The notes under the pieces are model-generated. The model saw only the letters and a list, made by a program, of their open reading frames with translations. It did no database searches and was not told the DNA's origin. Below, in pieces: positions 52,533 to 60,100 of a DNA stretch of 64,000 nt. Every line of letters starts with the position of its first letter. The stretch's first letter is position 1. The DNA lies in assembly GCA_016720585.1 (NCBI GenBank), contig JADKKH010000006.1, positions 124,001 to 188,000 on the forward strand, in the 5' to 3' direction. This DNA is from Chitinophagaceae bacterium (lineage in GTDB: Bacteria; Bacteroidota; Bacteroidia; Chitinophagales; Chitinophagaceae). Position numbers and translations under genes: made by a program.

Positions 52533-52935
52533 ATGAAAAAAACAATTCTCAGCATTTTTGCAGCAGGCTTTATGATGCTTGCATTTACAACGACCACTTC
52601 TGCGCAGAAAAAAGATCGCCGTTAAGGTGGAGTCAAAGCCCGTGGATGCCAGCCGTGGTTCCAATAATCCCAACATCAAAACTGATGTGCCGACAACAGA
52701 CAAGCCTGCTTCAAAACCAAGGGGTACCTGCAGTGTTTATTTTGACAACTATTCAGGTTTATATGTAAAAGTATATGTGGATGGTTATTACATGGGTACA
52801 TTATCTCCCTATGGTGCTTTTACCGTGAATGCAGCTGACGGATATACAGAGATCTATTGTATTTCTACCGGTGGTACCAGGGATTGGACGGCAACCGGAA
52901 ATTGCACAGGACGATACACCTATTCGTTGTATTAG
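52533..52935 (+). pseudogene. Small secreted protein, one frameshift
   Basis: The ATG at 52533 starts a signal peptide (MKKTILSIFAAGFMMLAFTT, ending TSAQ) that meets TAA after QKKDRR. Dropping one A from the A6 run near 52610 continues in the other frame with KIAVKVESKPVDASRGSNNP. A Pro/Thr/Lys-rich linker follows, then an approximately 60-residue domain with four cysteine/tyrosine-rich strands (GTCSVYFDNYSGLYVKVYVD to CTGRYTYSLY). The corrected protein has about 133 residues. No function is known to me. It has its own box-type promoter and terminator. Confidence 0.65.
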
Positions 52936-52957
52936 TATAAAATTTTTTCGGAATAAT

Positions 52958-52986
52958 AAAAAGCAGGCTGTATAGTCTGCTTTTTT
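52958..52986 (+). terminator. Rho-independent terminator of the small secreted protein gene
   Basis: AAAAAGCAG (52958-52966) pairs with CTGCTTTTT (52977-52985) around a 10-nt loop, with a T6 run. The remainder of the gap to 53250 contains only a 28-codon ATG frame at 53031-53117, and a short GGTTCG/CGAACC hairpin near 53155-53175. Confidence 0.85.
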
Positions 52987-53250
52987 GGTTTGTGAAATAA
53001 TTTAATATCAAGCAATTCATAGAAGCGGTGATGACAGAAACAAAAACCGAACCCCGTTATGGTACATTAGAACTGGCGGGGCATGTGGGGGGTGATTATA
53101 TTTTTATAAAAAAGTGATTCGAAAATTTGTAAAGCAAGAATACTTCTGCCAAGGGTTCGAGTGTTCACGAACCGAGGTAAGGATCTGCCGGCAAGCGATT
53201 GGTAAGTTCTTCTGATAAACTTTAGTAAATCAAGAATTCAACTTTCTTAG

Positions 53251-54156
53251 TTATTGGTTAATTTTTTTGGTTGGTGCTGGGTCTGAAGGCACAGTAACCT
53301 TTCTTAAATTCATCTGATAGACAGAGTTAGTAGAGAATCTGTCTTGCTCATAAGAAGGATAACTCCCCCCGCCATTTCTTTTTCGGTAAAGGTCATTCAG
53401 TAAATTTTCTACGGGCTTTGTGGGAGTTATTGATGACACCTTATTTGCAAATACCCTATCTTTTTGATATTCTATATAAATCACCAATTGGGGACGAATA
53501 GCTGGATTTTCGTTTTTAGGGGAGGCGAATAATTGGCCTGCAGCAAATGATTTTTTGTGGGTATCATCATAGACAATCATGAACCCATTATTCTTTTCTT
53601 TGAATATGCTATTAAAAACAATTTCAGTTACATCAATGCTTGCAGGAATATTTTTATTTTTTGTTTTTATTGTTGCAGATTTCTGGTTTTCAAAGCTGGC
53701 AGATGGTTGATTATTCCACATGGCTGAGGAATCCTCCCACTTATCCAGGACCTGCCTGATATAAAGGGCACTTGTCTTTGCATTATCATTAACTGCAAAT
53801 TCGGTATTAATGGGATATAATACCAGGTCAGCTTTCAAAATGAGTATAGGGTTATTAAGTATCTCAACTGGTAATAAATTAAAATCAAATTCAAGCAAAG
53901 AACGGCATAGCAATTCTTTGCCGTTATCCATCCAGTTAGCTGCTCCAATAACGGGTGACATATCGCCCGTTTTATCTGCTTTTATATTACTGACCAATAC
54001 ACTTTTTGTTGAAGAATCGCTTTCCAGGACGATTTTAAGGATCCCTTTTGGAATAGTAGAAGGTATTTTAGATACAGCTGTATCATTTACCTGGGCTACC
54101 GTTGAAATAAATAGAAATAGAAAAAAGCATGTAGTTGTACTTGATTTAAATTTCAT
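53251..54156 (-). CDS. Exported DNRLRE / CBM96-like domain protein
   Basis: The 301-residue product has a signal peptide (MKFKSSTTTCFFLFLFISTVA). A DNRLRE-type beta-sandwich follows: CRSLLEFDFNLLP, LKADLVLYPINTEF, ALYIRQVLDKWEDSSAMWNN and NNGFMIVYDDTHKKSFAAGQ, then RPQLVIYIEYQKD. The C-terminal 60 residues are disordered and basic. Such domains bind carbohydrate in secreted enzymes and structural proteins; no catalytic domain is attached here. It may be surface-associated. Confidence 0.78.
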   Translation of the reverse strand: MKFKSSTTTCFFLFLFISTVAQVNDTAVSKIPSTIPKGILKIVLESDSSTKSVLVSNIKADKTGDMSPVIGAANWMDNGKELLCRSLLEFDFNLLPVEILNNPILILKADLVLYPINTEFAVNDNAKTSALYIRQVLDKWEDSSAMWNNQPSASFENQKSATIKTKNKNIPASIDVTEIVFNSIFKEKNNGFMIVYDDTHKKSFAAGQLFASPKNENPAIRPQLVIYIEYQKDRVFANKVSSITPTKPVENLLNDLYRKRNGGGSYPSYEQDRFSTNSVYQMNLRKVTVPSDPAPTKKINQ

Positions 54157-54238
54157 ATTTGCTGACTTGATTAATAAATCTAATTCTATTATTTCAAATA
54201 CTACAAATTATATTATTCTGCTGTGTTAATGATTTATT

Positions 54239-54481
54239 TTGTCATTATTGTATGTCGTTGTAGCCTTACCCCTTCAGGTAAGGCTACACTTGGGTATTAC
54301 AGATTCAATTTTTGAAAATTTGTGCGCGGGCGAAATCAAAAAAAATGATTTGTCGGAAGTTAATCACCAATTTGTCATTAAGATTAATGATATAGAAATT
54401 CAGCATGTTAACAAACTGATCATTGCGATAGATAAATGGTACTTGGATAATATTGCTGAGCTAAATAGACCTCACAGGTAA
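54239..54481 (+). CDS. Doubtful small ORF or gene remnant
   Basis: An 80-codon frame with only a TTG start runs through an inverted repeat (54260-54287). It ends 3 bp before the convergent Fic gene end. The later part (DSIFENLCAGEIKKNDLSEV, then INDIEIQHVNKLIIAIDKWY) looks protein-like, so it may be the 3' remnant of a degraded gene. No family recognised. Confidence 0.22.
   Translation: MSLLYVVVALPLQVRLHLGITDSIFENLCAGEIKKNDLSEVNHQFVIKINDIEIQHVNKLIIAIDKWYLDNIAELNRPHR
54260..54287. repeat. Perfect 11-bp inverted repeat
   Basis: GTAGCCTTACC (54260-54270) and GGTAAGGCTAC (54277-54287) flank a 6-nt loop. There is no T-run, so it is not a standard terminator. It may be a repetitive hairpin or the end of a lost mobile element. 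Confidence 0.6.
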
Positions 54482-54484
54482 TCA

Positions 54485-55081
54485 TCATCCCCTGGCAAAC
54501 CCTACCAACCCCGTCAGGTCCCCTTTGTCCGCTGCCTTTAGTGCCTTTAAGTAAGTCTCTCTTGCTTCGCCCGCTTTCACCAGGTTGGCCGCTCCCCAGG
54601 TAAACACAGGTCTTCCGAAAATATGACTTACGATCACATCGGCCATCAACCGTGAATGCCTCCCGTTACCATTTGAATAGCAATGGATGGAAACGATCCG
54701 GTGTTTAAACCGGACCGCAATTTCATCCTCTGGATATGTTTGATGATCGATCCATACATTGCAATCTTCGATCAGCGTTCGGAGTGCTACCGGTATTTGA
54801 TATTTGTCAACGCCGATATTCTTGTTTGTCTTGCGGAATGTTCCTGCCCATTGCCAAACTCCGCTATACATTTTTCTGTGCAGCTCGTTGCAAAATGTCT
54901 CACTCAAAATATTATCAGCTTCGAACTTTTTCCGCAAGGTCCATTCAACAGCTTCCTCGATATTCAACTGCTCGGCTTCATTGAGTTCACCCTGCGTAGT
55001 GATCGTCTTAAATAGCAACCCCATACTTTCATTTTCATCCAGCGGTGTTTGCCCATCTTCATACTTTATATCTAATCCCAT
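54485..55081 (-). CDS. Mobile mystery protein B (Fic-domain protein)
   Basis: The 198-residue protein matches the mob_myst_B family: an N-terminal DGQTPLDENESMGLL, and FCNELHRKMYSGVWQWAGTFR (Fic fold with the flap). The active loop HCYSNGNGRHSR spans 133-144. The canonical Fic loop is HxFx(D/E)GNGRxxR; here the catalytic His, the GNGR anion hole and last Arg are kept, Phe is Tyr, and the metal-binding acidic residue is Asn, as in other members of this subgroup. Fic proteins transfer AMP or other groups to target proteins. It overlaps the HTH partner by 10 bp in a two-gene operon that behaves like a toxin-antitoxin or accessory pair. Confidence 0.9.
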   Translation of the reverse strand: MGLDIKYEDGQTPLDENESMGLLFKTITTQGELNEAEQLNIEEAVEWTLRKKFEADNILSETFCNELHRKMYSGVWQWAGTFRKTNKNIGVDKYQIPVALRTLIEDCNVWIDHQTYPEDEIAVRFKHRIVSIHCYSNGNGRHSRLMADVIVSHIFGRPVFTWGAANLVKAGEARETYLKALKAADKGDLTGLVGFARG

Positions 55082-55533
55082 AAGAATTTTGGCATTTCAT
55101 TTTTTAATTCAATCTTCTTTTCAGCAAAGGCTTCCAGCAACTTTGCTTTGGCATTCTCCTGGTTTTCCAGTGCCATGCTGTTACTAGTTCTATTGACGAT
55201 TTCCCGGGCTTTGAGTGCGACCTTTTCGTTCACCATTTCTTCCAGTGTACCACTTTTGGGCACGATTGTGTAGACCAACTTCATATCCATAGCTTCAGCA
55301 ATAGCACGAAGTGATTGGAGTGTGATAGAACCTGATTTTTCCCTTTGCTCCAGTGCCCGGATACCCTGAGCAGTTTTACCAGCTCGTTTCCCAAGTTGAG
55401 ACAGTGACATATTTAGAGCAGTCCGGATGGTATTGATCCACCCCGATGGCTGCTGTATGGGACTCAGCAAATTAAACGCAGCCAATTTGGTGGAAACCTG
55501 CTTAAGGATCAGTCTTTTTTTATGTTTTTTCAT
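55072..55533 (-). CDS. Mobile mystery protein A (HTH regulator)
   Basis: The 153-residue protein matches mob_myst_A. A central XRE-like helix-turn-helix (LNMSLSQLGKRAGKTAQGIR, then ITLQSLRAIAEAMDMKLVYT) lies near 45-95. A charged helical C-terminus follows (EEMVNEKVALKAREIVNRTS). It is always paired with mob_myst_B and probably represses the operon. Its stop overlaps the start of the Fic gene, implying translational coupling. An inverted repeat over its -7 element supports autoregulation. Confidence 0.9.
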   Translation of the reverse strand: MKKHKKRLILKQVSTKLAAFNLLSPIQQPSGWINTIRTALNMSLSQLGKRAGKTAQGIRALEQREKSGSITLQSLRAIAEAMDMKLVYTIVPKSGTLEEMVNEKVALKAREIVNRTSNSMALENQENAKAKLLEAFAEKKIELKNEMPKFLWD

Positions 55534-55552
55534 AAACGTATAGGTTTAATAT

Positions 55553-55572
55553 TATATGCAAATATACATATA
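55553..55572. promoter_or_regulatory. mob_myst_A/B promoter with overlapping operator
   Basis: The minus strand has the -7 element TATATTTGC (55566-55558), 24 nt before the ATG at 55533. It is bracketed by the inverted repeat TATATG-N8-CATATA (55553-55558 and 55567-55572). A repressor bound there would block RNA polymerase; the upstream DNA to about 55620 is very AT-rich. Confidence 0.5.
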
Positions 55573-55746
55573 TTAGTTTAAAAATATAAATAAAATTAAA
55601 CATATAAATATATATTATAAGAGATTTGGCAAATGCCGGTGTGCTGCAATGGCACGAAAAAGGCAGATAAATCATTGTCTTAGGCTCTTTTTGTTAACTC
55701 ATTTGTTAACTATTGAACCAAAAACAATCCTGTTATGTGACTTATT

Positions 55747-55782
55747 AAAAAGCCCAAACCTCTTATTATCAAGGAATGGGCT
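55747..55782 (-). terminator. Terminator downstream of the tRNA-Met fossil
   Basis: In minus orientation AGCCCA and TGGGCT arms (outer stem of 6 bp, with an inner CC/GG pair) are followed by five T. It occupies the position the terminator has behind the intact tRNA. Confidence 0.65.
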
Positions 55783-55786
55783 CTTG

Positions 55787-55856
55787 TACGGGAGAGCAGT
55801 CCCGATAACTATCGGGATGAACTGCCGTCCGCCGCGGCGGATATGAATCCGATGCT
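55787..55856 (-). pseudogene. 3' fragment of a tRNA-Met gene interrupted by palindromes
   Basis: Three blocks match the intact tRNA-Met at 56128-56201 in the same order. They are TACGGGAGAGCAG (acceptor and T-arm 3' strand), GAACTGCCG (T-loop and stem) and ATGAATCCGATGCT (anticodon to D-arm end). The 5' third is missing. Between the blocks sit TCCCGATA-AC-TATCGGGA (55800-55817) and the palindrome TCCGCCGCGGCGGA, replacing the loop sequences. It directly follows the GIY-YIG stop codon. Confidence 0.8.
55801..55816. repeat. CCCGATA-TATCGGG palindrome in the tRNA fossil
   Basis: CCCGATAACTATCGGG belongs to the same family as the copies at 18700, 19911 and 20009. Here it replaces three bases of the T-arm sequence present in the intact tRNA. 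Confidence 0.65.
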
Positions 55857-56098
55857 TAATGATGTAGTTTTTTAATGAAATCTCTGCCAACACCAGTCTT
55901 CAGCCATTTTTCATATGCTATTGCCTCTTGTTTTGTTTCAAATTCATTGGTATAAATAAGTTTCCATGGGCGGTATTTTGCTGTCCAGCCATGGCCGAGT
56001 TCATTGTGCGAAATTAGTCTTGAGGGAAGGTTTGTTGAGTAGCCGGTATAATGCTTCTTAAACTTTTCGGTGTATAGTATGTAGACGGTGTAAATCAT
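55856..56098 (-). CDS. GIY-YIG nuclease family protein
   Basis: The 80-residue product is a single GIY-YIG domain of the URI/YhbQ-like type. The first strand pair is YTVYILYTEKFKKHYTGYS, a conserved Arg lies in NLPSRLISHNELGHG, and the metal-binding Glu is in EAIAYEKWLK. The ending is KTGVGRDFIKKL. It is a complete small member. It lies between an intact tRNA-Met with terminator and a tRNA-Met 3' fragment, all on the same strand, suggesting the gene arrived as or with a miniature tRNA-integrated element. Nuclease activity is inferred from motif retention. Confidence 0.9.
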   Translation of the reverse strand: MIYTVYILYTEKFKKHYTGYSTNLPSRLISHNELGHGWTAKYRPWKLIYTNEFETKQEAIAYEKWLKTGVGRDFIKKLHH

Positions 56099-56100
56099 AA

Positions 56101-56127
56101 AAAAAGGCTCTTTAAAAGAGCCTTTAG
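56101..56127 (-). terminator. tRNA-Met terminator
   Basis: In minus orientation AAAGGCTC pairs with GAGCCTTT, followed by a T7 run. It starts directly after the tRNA 3' end. Confidence 0.92.
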
Positions 56128-56201
56128 TACGGGAGAGCAGACTTGAACTGCCGACCTTCGGGTTATGAATCCGATGCTCTAACCAGCTGAGCTACCCCCG
56201 C
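56128..56201 (-). tRNA. tRNA-Met (CAT)
   Basis: A 74-nt cloverleaf on the minus strand. The acceptor GCGGGGG pairs with CTCCCGT (GU pairs at 1-72 and 6-67), the D-arm is GCTC..GAGC, and the anticodon loop is TTCATAA with CAT at 56165-56167. The T-arm is GGCAG-TTCAAGT-CTGCT and the discriminator A; CCA is not encoded. The anticodon stem has one A-C mismatch. It lacks initiator features, so it is an elongator tRNA-Met; a lysidine-type tRNA-Ile2 is the alternative for CAT. Confidence 0.93.
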
Positions 56202-56279
56202 AAATACTATCTCGTATTTGAAGTAATTGGGCGGCAAAAATAGCCAAATATGCCTAAAGATTGAAATCAAATTTGCTCT

Positions 56280-56288
56280 TAATTTAGC
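56280..56288 (+). promoter_or_regulatory. Near-consensus -7 element of the GNAT gene
   Basis: TAATTTAGC (one mismatch to TAnnTTTGC) ends 6 nt before the ATG at 56295. This again implies a leaderless or nearly leaderless transcript. Confidence 0.4.
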
Positions 56289-56294
56289 AGTACT

Positions 56295-56885
56295 ATGACT
56301 GTTCTACGACTTGCAACACCTGATGATGTTGATGGCATACTGAATATCTATGCACCCTATATTGAGACCACCTCCTTCACGTTTGAAACGGAAGTCCCCA
56401 CCCTGGAAGAATTTGCTGAAAGGATCAGGACCTATCTCATCAACTGGCCCTGGCTGGTATGCGAAGTGGATGGTGTTATTGCCGGGTATGCCTATGCTAC
56501 TAAATACCGGGAACGGACCGCCTACCAGTGGTGCACCGAAAGTTCCATCTATATTCACGATGATTTTCAGCGGGCCGGAATTGCCCGGGCTTTATACAGG
56601 GCTTTGCTGGATATTTTAAAAATGCAGGGCTTCAGAAATGTCTATGCAGTGATAAACCTTCCCAATGAAAAAAGTGTGGCTTTTCATGAAAGTTGTGGCT
56701 TTGAATATTTTGCTACGTATGAAAAAGTAGGATATAAACTGGGTAAATGGAAAAATGTAGGCTGGTGGAGATTAGTGGTGAATGAATTTGGTGATGATCC
56801 ACCAGCGCCGGTAAAGTTTTCGGTACTTGATAAATCTTTTTTACCGGAACTGTTTGCTGAAAAAATTAAAACAATAAAACAGTAA
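56295..56885 (+). CDS. GNAT N-acetyltransferase (phosphinothricin/methionine-sulfone type)
   Basis: The 196-residue protein matches the Pat/MnaT group: LRLATPDDVDGILNIYAPYI, then TTSFTFETEVPTLEEFAERI, AGYAYATKYRERTAYQWCTE, the acetyl-CoA loop FQRAGIARALYRALL, and VAFHESCGFEYFATYEKVGY. These enzymes acetylate amino-acid analogues such as methionine sulfoximine in the cytoplasm. A C-terminal extension of about 25 residues is present. The gene is monocistronic. Confidence 0.9.
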   Translation: MTVLRLATPDDVDGILNIYAPYIETTSFTFETEVPTLEEFAERIRTYLINWPWLVCEVDGVIAGYAYATKYRERTAYQWCTESSIYIHDDFQRAGIARALYRALLDILKMQGFRNVYAVINLPNEKSVAFHESCGFEYFATYEKVGYKLGKWKNVGWWRLVVNEFGDDPPAPVKFSVLDKSFLPELFAEKIKTIKQ

Positions 56886-56907
56886 TTATTTTTTTCTGCA
56901 ACATAAA

Positions 56908-56933
56908 AAGCCATCTCAAAAATGAGATGGCTT
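56908..56933. terminator. Terminator between GNAT and TonB-receptor genes
   Basis: AAGCCATCTCA (56908-56918) pairs with TGAGATGGCTT (56923-56933). A T5 run follows in the minus direction, so it best serves the receptor gene and may also stop the GNAT transcript. Confidence 0.8.
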
Positions 56934-57031
56934 AGTGTATATCAAGTTAATCCAGGGAATTTCTAAAATAATCCAACCAATTCCGGAATAAGGTCTTTGT
57001 TTCAGCCGGTTTGGCCAACCTAAATGGGCTA

Positions 57032-57053
57032 CCTGTCTGCCGGCAAAGGCAGG
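57032..57053. repeat. REP-like hairpin CCTGTCTGCCGGCA type
   Basis: CCTGTCTGCC and GGCAGG arms form a short GC-rich hairpin just downstream of the TonB-receptor stop. Similar words occur near 34755, 48440 and 59862, suggesting a dispersed small repeat. Confidence 0.45.
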
Positions 57054-57081
57054 ATACGGATGCACAATCGGTGTTATCGTT

Positions 57082-59844
57082 CTAAAAATTAAAGGCAACT
57101 CTCAGGAACAATCTTCTTCCATTGTTCCCCATCTGCACCGCATCCCAGGGTCCGCCTGTTTCTGTATTATAGGCCCAGTCCTTAGCACCCGGAGCCACAC
57201 CAAAATCAGGATGAATGTTCAGCAGGTTATCAGCTCCGCCAAAAAGAGTGAAATGCTTATTCAGTTTATAGCTTGCATAAAGATCGGTAACCAATTTACC
57301 GGTATAATCATATTGATCTTTTACATACCCGCTTCCATTATCTAACGGCACTTCCGGATTGATTCCCAGGCCGCTTTCTCCATAACCCAGCAACACCACT
57401 TTACCATAATACGTAAAACGGGTGCCTACTGTTAAATTACTACAGCCATATTCCAGGTTGAGACCAAACTTTGTATTTGGTGCGGAAGCCAGGATAAACT
57501 TTTGTTCCCGGTCGCTCAGGAAAGTTTGTCTCAGAAAATCAGAACCGGAAAGCTTGGTAGGAATGTTAATCTTATCGATATCCATGGATTGGAAATTACC
57601 GGTGAATAATCCCCGGTAACGATGCTTGCCGGATTTTTTATTATAGTCAATCACGACATCCACCCCTCTGTTGGTCGTGGTAACTGCATTAGCAAAAAAC
57701 TGGGCAAGACTAACATTCAATAAGGCCATTTGTGAACGAAGGTTTGCATCAAGATCAGGATCGCTGCCATCAAACTGTCCGCTTAATACAACACGGTCTT
57801 TGATCTTTACCCAATAACCGTCGATAGTTACACTCAGTGCTTTAGCTGCTTGCCAGGTAAAGCCCAAACTACCATTAACACTACGTTCCTGTTTCAATTC
57901 TTCAATACCGGCCGCTTTGGTAATAGGACTGTAATTAGGTGCAATTTTTACTTCGGCAATATTTCCTGCCTGCACGGTAGTGAATGTAGAACTAAAATTT
58001 ATCTGCTGTAAAGAAGGAGCCCTGAAACCGGTGCTGACAGATCCTCTCAGGTTAAAGCCGGGAGAAACTTTATACCGGGTGGCAAGTTTATAATTGCTGG
58101 TAAACCCAAAGTCGTTATAATTTTCAATACGAACGGCTCCATTCAATAGCCAGTTTGTGGTTACATCATATTCGGCATCGGCATATAAACCAACCACTGA
58201 ACGTTTGGCATTTACTACATCGGCAGGCTGATAACCCGGAAATCCCTGTGAACCGGTTGCTTTATCACCGGTTGGGTCATAATTTTTATAGGAGGCTTCT
58301 TCACCGGAATAGATTTTATAATTCTCAAACCTCCCTTCAGCACCAAGGGCAATATTAAATGAGCTGGATACTTTTTTACTGAAATTAAGGTTAATCGTAT
58401 TTTGTAAAAAACTAAAGCCACCATCATCAAAATGGGTTTTCTTATCACCAAGAGATGCGTTAAAAGTTTTATCTCCATAAAAATGGAAATTATTCCGGCC
58501 AATGGTATTACTCAGGTCCCAGTTCCAGTGGCCTTTTGTTTGTCCTTTTACACCGGCGGTGTAGGAGAAGTCACTTATTTTAGTTTGTATATGCGGAGAA
58601 TAAAAAGTTTCACCATCATTCGTATTTTTCATAATGGAAGGAACAAAGATTATTCCACCGCCTGCATCAGTAGGAAATCGCTCCGGCCGGGCCGAAAAAT
58701 TCCGGGTGAAAGCAAAAGCATCGGATGATTTGTAATTATATCCTCCAAATGAATAAAAAGTGGCCGGGCCGTTGGTAGGTATTTCTAAGTTTAGAAAAGT
58801 GCCAATCAGTTTAAGTGATCCGTCGCCATTACCCCGGCGGTATATATTTATATACATACCATCCGGATTGTTGATATAGTCTGATGTATCCAATGCCTGG
58901 CGGAATGTTTTACTTGTACTTAATGCATCCAGCGACAGGTTGATAAAGCCTCCTTTTTTACCAATCGGTAATCCGTAATTCAGGTTGGCGGTAACAGAAT
59001 TGCCATCAAATTTTCCGGCTTTTTCATATTGTGTGGAAAGGTCATCGGCAAATGCAGTATTGAATTTCGGATCATGGTAACCCGCATAGCCGATACTGCC
59101 GGTTAATTTCTTTGTTGATTTTTTTAATACGAGATTGATTACACCGGCGATGGCATCTGAACCATATTGGGCAGAAGCACCATCTCTCAATATTTCAACC
59201 CGGTCAATGCTGCTGGCTGGTATGGCATTCAGGTCGGTACCGGAATTACCCCGGCCCCTGGTTCCAAATACCGCCACAAATGCTGTTTGGTGACGGCGTT
59301 TACCATTGATGAGTACCAACGTCTGATCCGGGCCAAGTCCCCGAAGGGTAGCCAGGTCCACATGGTCGGCACCATCACTTCCACTTTGTTTATTATAATT
59401 AAAAGAAGGAGCGGCAACATTCAGTATAGAAGTGATATCCATCCTGGCTGTCGGTTGGCTCGCCTGTGCCACATTTATCACATCCACGGGTACGGGGGTT
59501 TCTGTTTTAACACGACCGGCAGTACGGGTACCCACCAGTACTACCTGGCTCATTTCTTCCACGGATTGAACCAATGAGATATTGATAACAGGATTGGATG
59601 CACTAACAGTTTGGGTAATATATCCTACTGAACTTATCTCCAGTTCATCATCAGCAATTGCAGACAAACTGAAAGAACCATCCGCAGCTGTGGTGGTAAA
59701 CTTGCCGGTTTTTTTAGATTTTACAGACACACCGGCTAAAGGCAAACCATTCTGATCGGTTATTTTTCCATTGACAGCCTGTTGTGCCATCGTAACTATA
59801 CCCATCAATAAAAACGGGATAAAAAGAAGGAATACCTTTCGCAT
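57082..59844 (-). CDS. TonB-dependent outer-membrane receptor
   Basis: The 920-residue protein has a signal peptide (ends TMAQQ). A carboxypeptidase-regulatory-like domain (about 22-95, VNGKITDQNGLPLAGVSVKS) is followed by a TonB-box-like region (VEEMSQVVLVGTR). The plug domain contains LRGLGPDQTLVLINGKRRH and VEILRDGASAQYGSDAIAGV, and a 22-strand barrel ends in the OM signal RRLFLRVAFNF. The TonB-linked plug domain without a SusD partner indicates a siderophore, metal-complex or small-molecule receptor rather than a SusCD glycan system. The substrate is unknown. On the minus strand TAAGTGTGC upstream is an imperfect -7 element. Confidence 0.94.
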   Translation of the reverse strand: MRKVFLLFIPFLLMGIVTMAQQAVNGKITDQNGLPLAGVSVKSKKTGKFTTTAADGSFSLSAIADDELEISSVGYITQTVSASNPVINISLVQSVEEMSQVVLVGTRTAGRVKTETPVPVDVINVAQASQPTARMDITSILNVAAPSFNYNKQSGSDGADHVDLATLRGLGPDQTLVLINGKRRHQTAFVAVFGTRGRGNSGTDLNAIPASSIDRVEILRDGASAQYGSDAIAGVINLVLKKSTKKLTGSIGYAGYHDPKFNTAFADDLSTQYEKAGKFDGNSVTANLNYGLPIGKKGGFINLSLDALSTSKTFRQALDTSDYINNPDGMYINIYRRGNGDGSLKLIGTFLNLEIPTNGPATFYSFGGYNYKSSDAFAFTRNFSARPERFPTDAGGGIIFVPSIMKNTNDGETFYSPHIQTKISDFSYTAGVKGQTKGHWNWDLSNTIGRNNFHFYGDKTFNASLGDKKTHFDDGGFSFLQNTINLNFSKKVSSSFNIALGAEGRFENYKIYSGEEASYKNYDPTGDKATGSQGFPGYQPADVVNAKRSVVGLYADAEYDVTTNWLLNGAVRIENYNDFGFTSNYKLATRYKVSPGFNLRGSVSTGFRAPSLQQINFSSTFTTVQAGNIAEVKIAPNYSPITKAAGIEELKQERSVNGSLGFTWQAAKALSVTIDGYWVKIKDRVVLSGQFDGSDPDLDANLRSQMALLNVSLAQFFANAVTTTNRGVDVVIDYNKKSGKHRYRGLFTGNFQSMDIDKINIPTKLSGSDFLRQTFLSDREQKFILASAPNTKFGLNLEYGCSNLTVGTRFTYYGKVVLLGYGESGLGINPEVPLDNGSGYVKDQYDYTGKLVTDLYASYKLNKHFTLFGGADNLLNIHPDFGVAPGAKDWAYNTETGGPWDAVQMGNNGRRLFLRVAFNF

Positions 59845-60100
59845 ATTAGTTGGTTTTTGCCTGTCTGCACACTTACAGACCGGTGCGGGACAGGTAGATT
59901 AATAGATGTGCTAATGTAGTATAAAATTATATGGTTGATTATAGCGTGCAGTAAAAAATCGGGGCTTGTGCGGAAGTGGTGGAAAAGAAAGTTAACGGAG
60001 AAAGAATCCCATTAATTAAATAGAGTGCTGATTCCATAGGCCCTGAACGTTCATATCAACTGAGTAATTGATTTCTGAATCCGTGCTACCGGAAAAAAAA

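Noticed and set aside
44950..52620. Programmed ribosomal frameshifting
   Set aside because: Too many events in unrelated genes, in both directions, without shared slippery sites or downstream structures; copy 1 of the same gene needs none.
53031..53117. 28-codon ATG frame between the small secreted protein and the DNRLRE gene
   Set aside because: Too short, no signal peptide or family, and it begins after a terminator; it may be a remnant but cannot be supported.
55649..55846. 65-codon plus-strand frame around the tRNA fossil
   Set aside because: It runs antisense through the tRNA fragment and its terminator and has no protein-like conservation signs.
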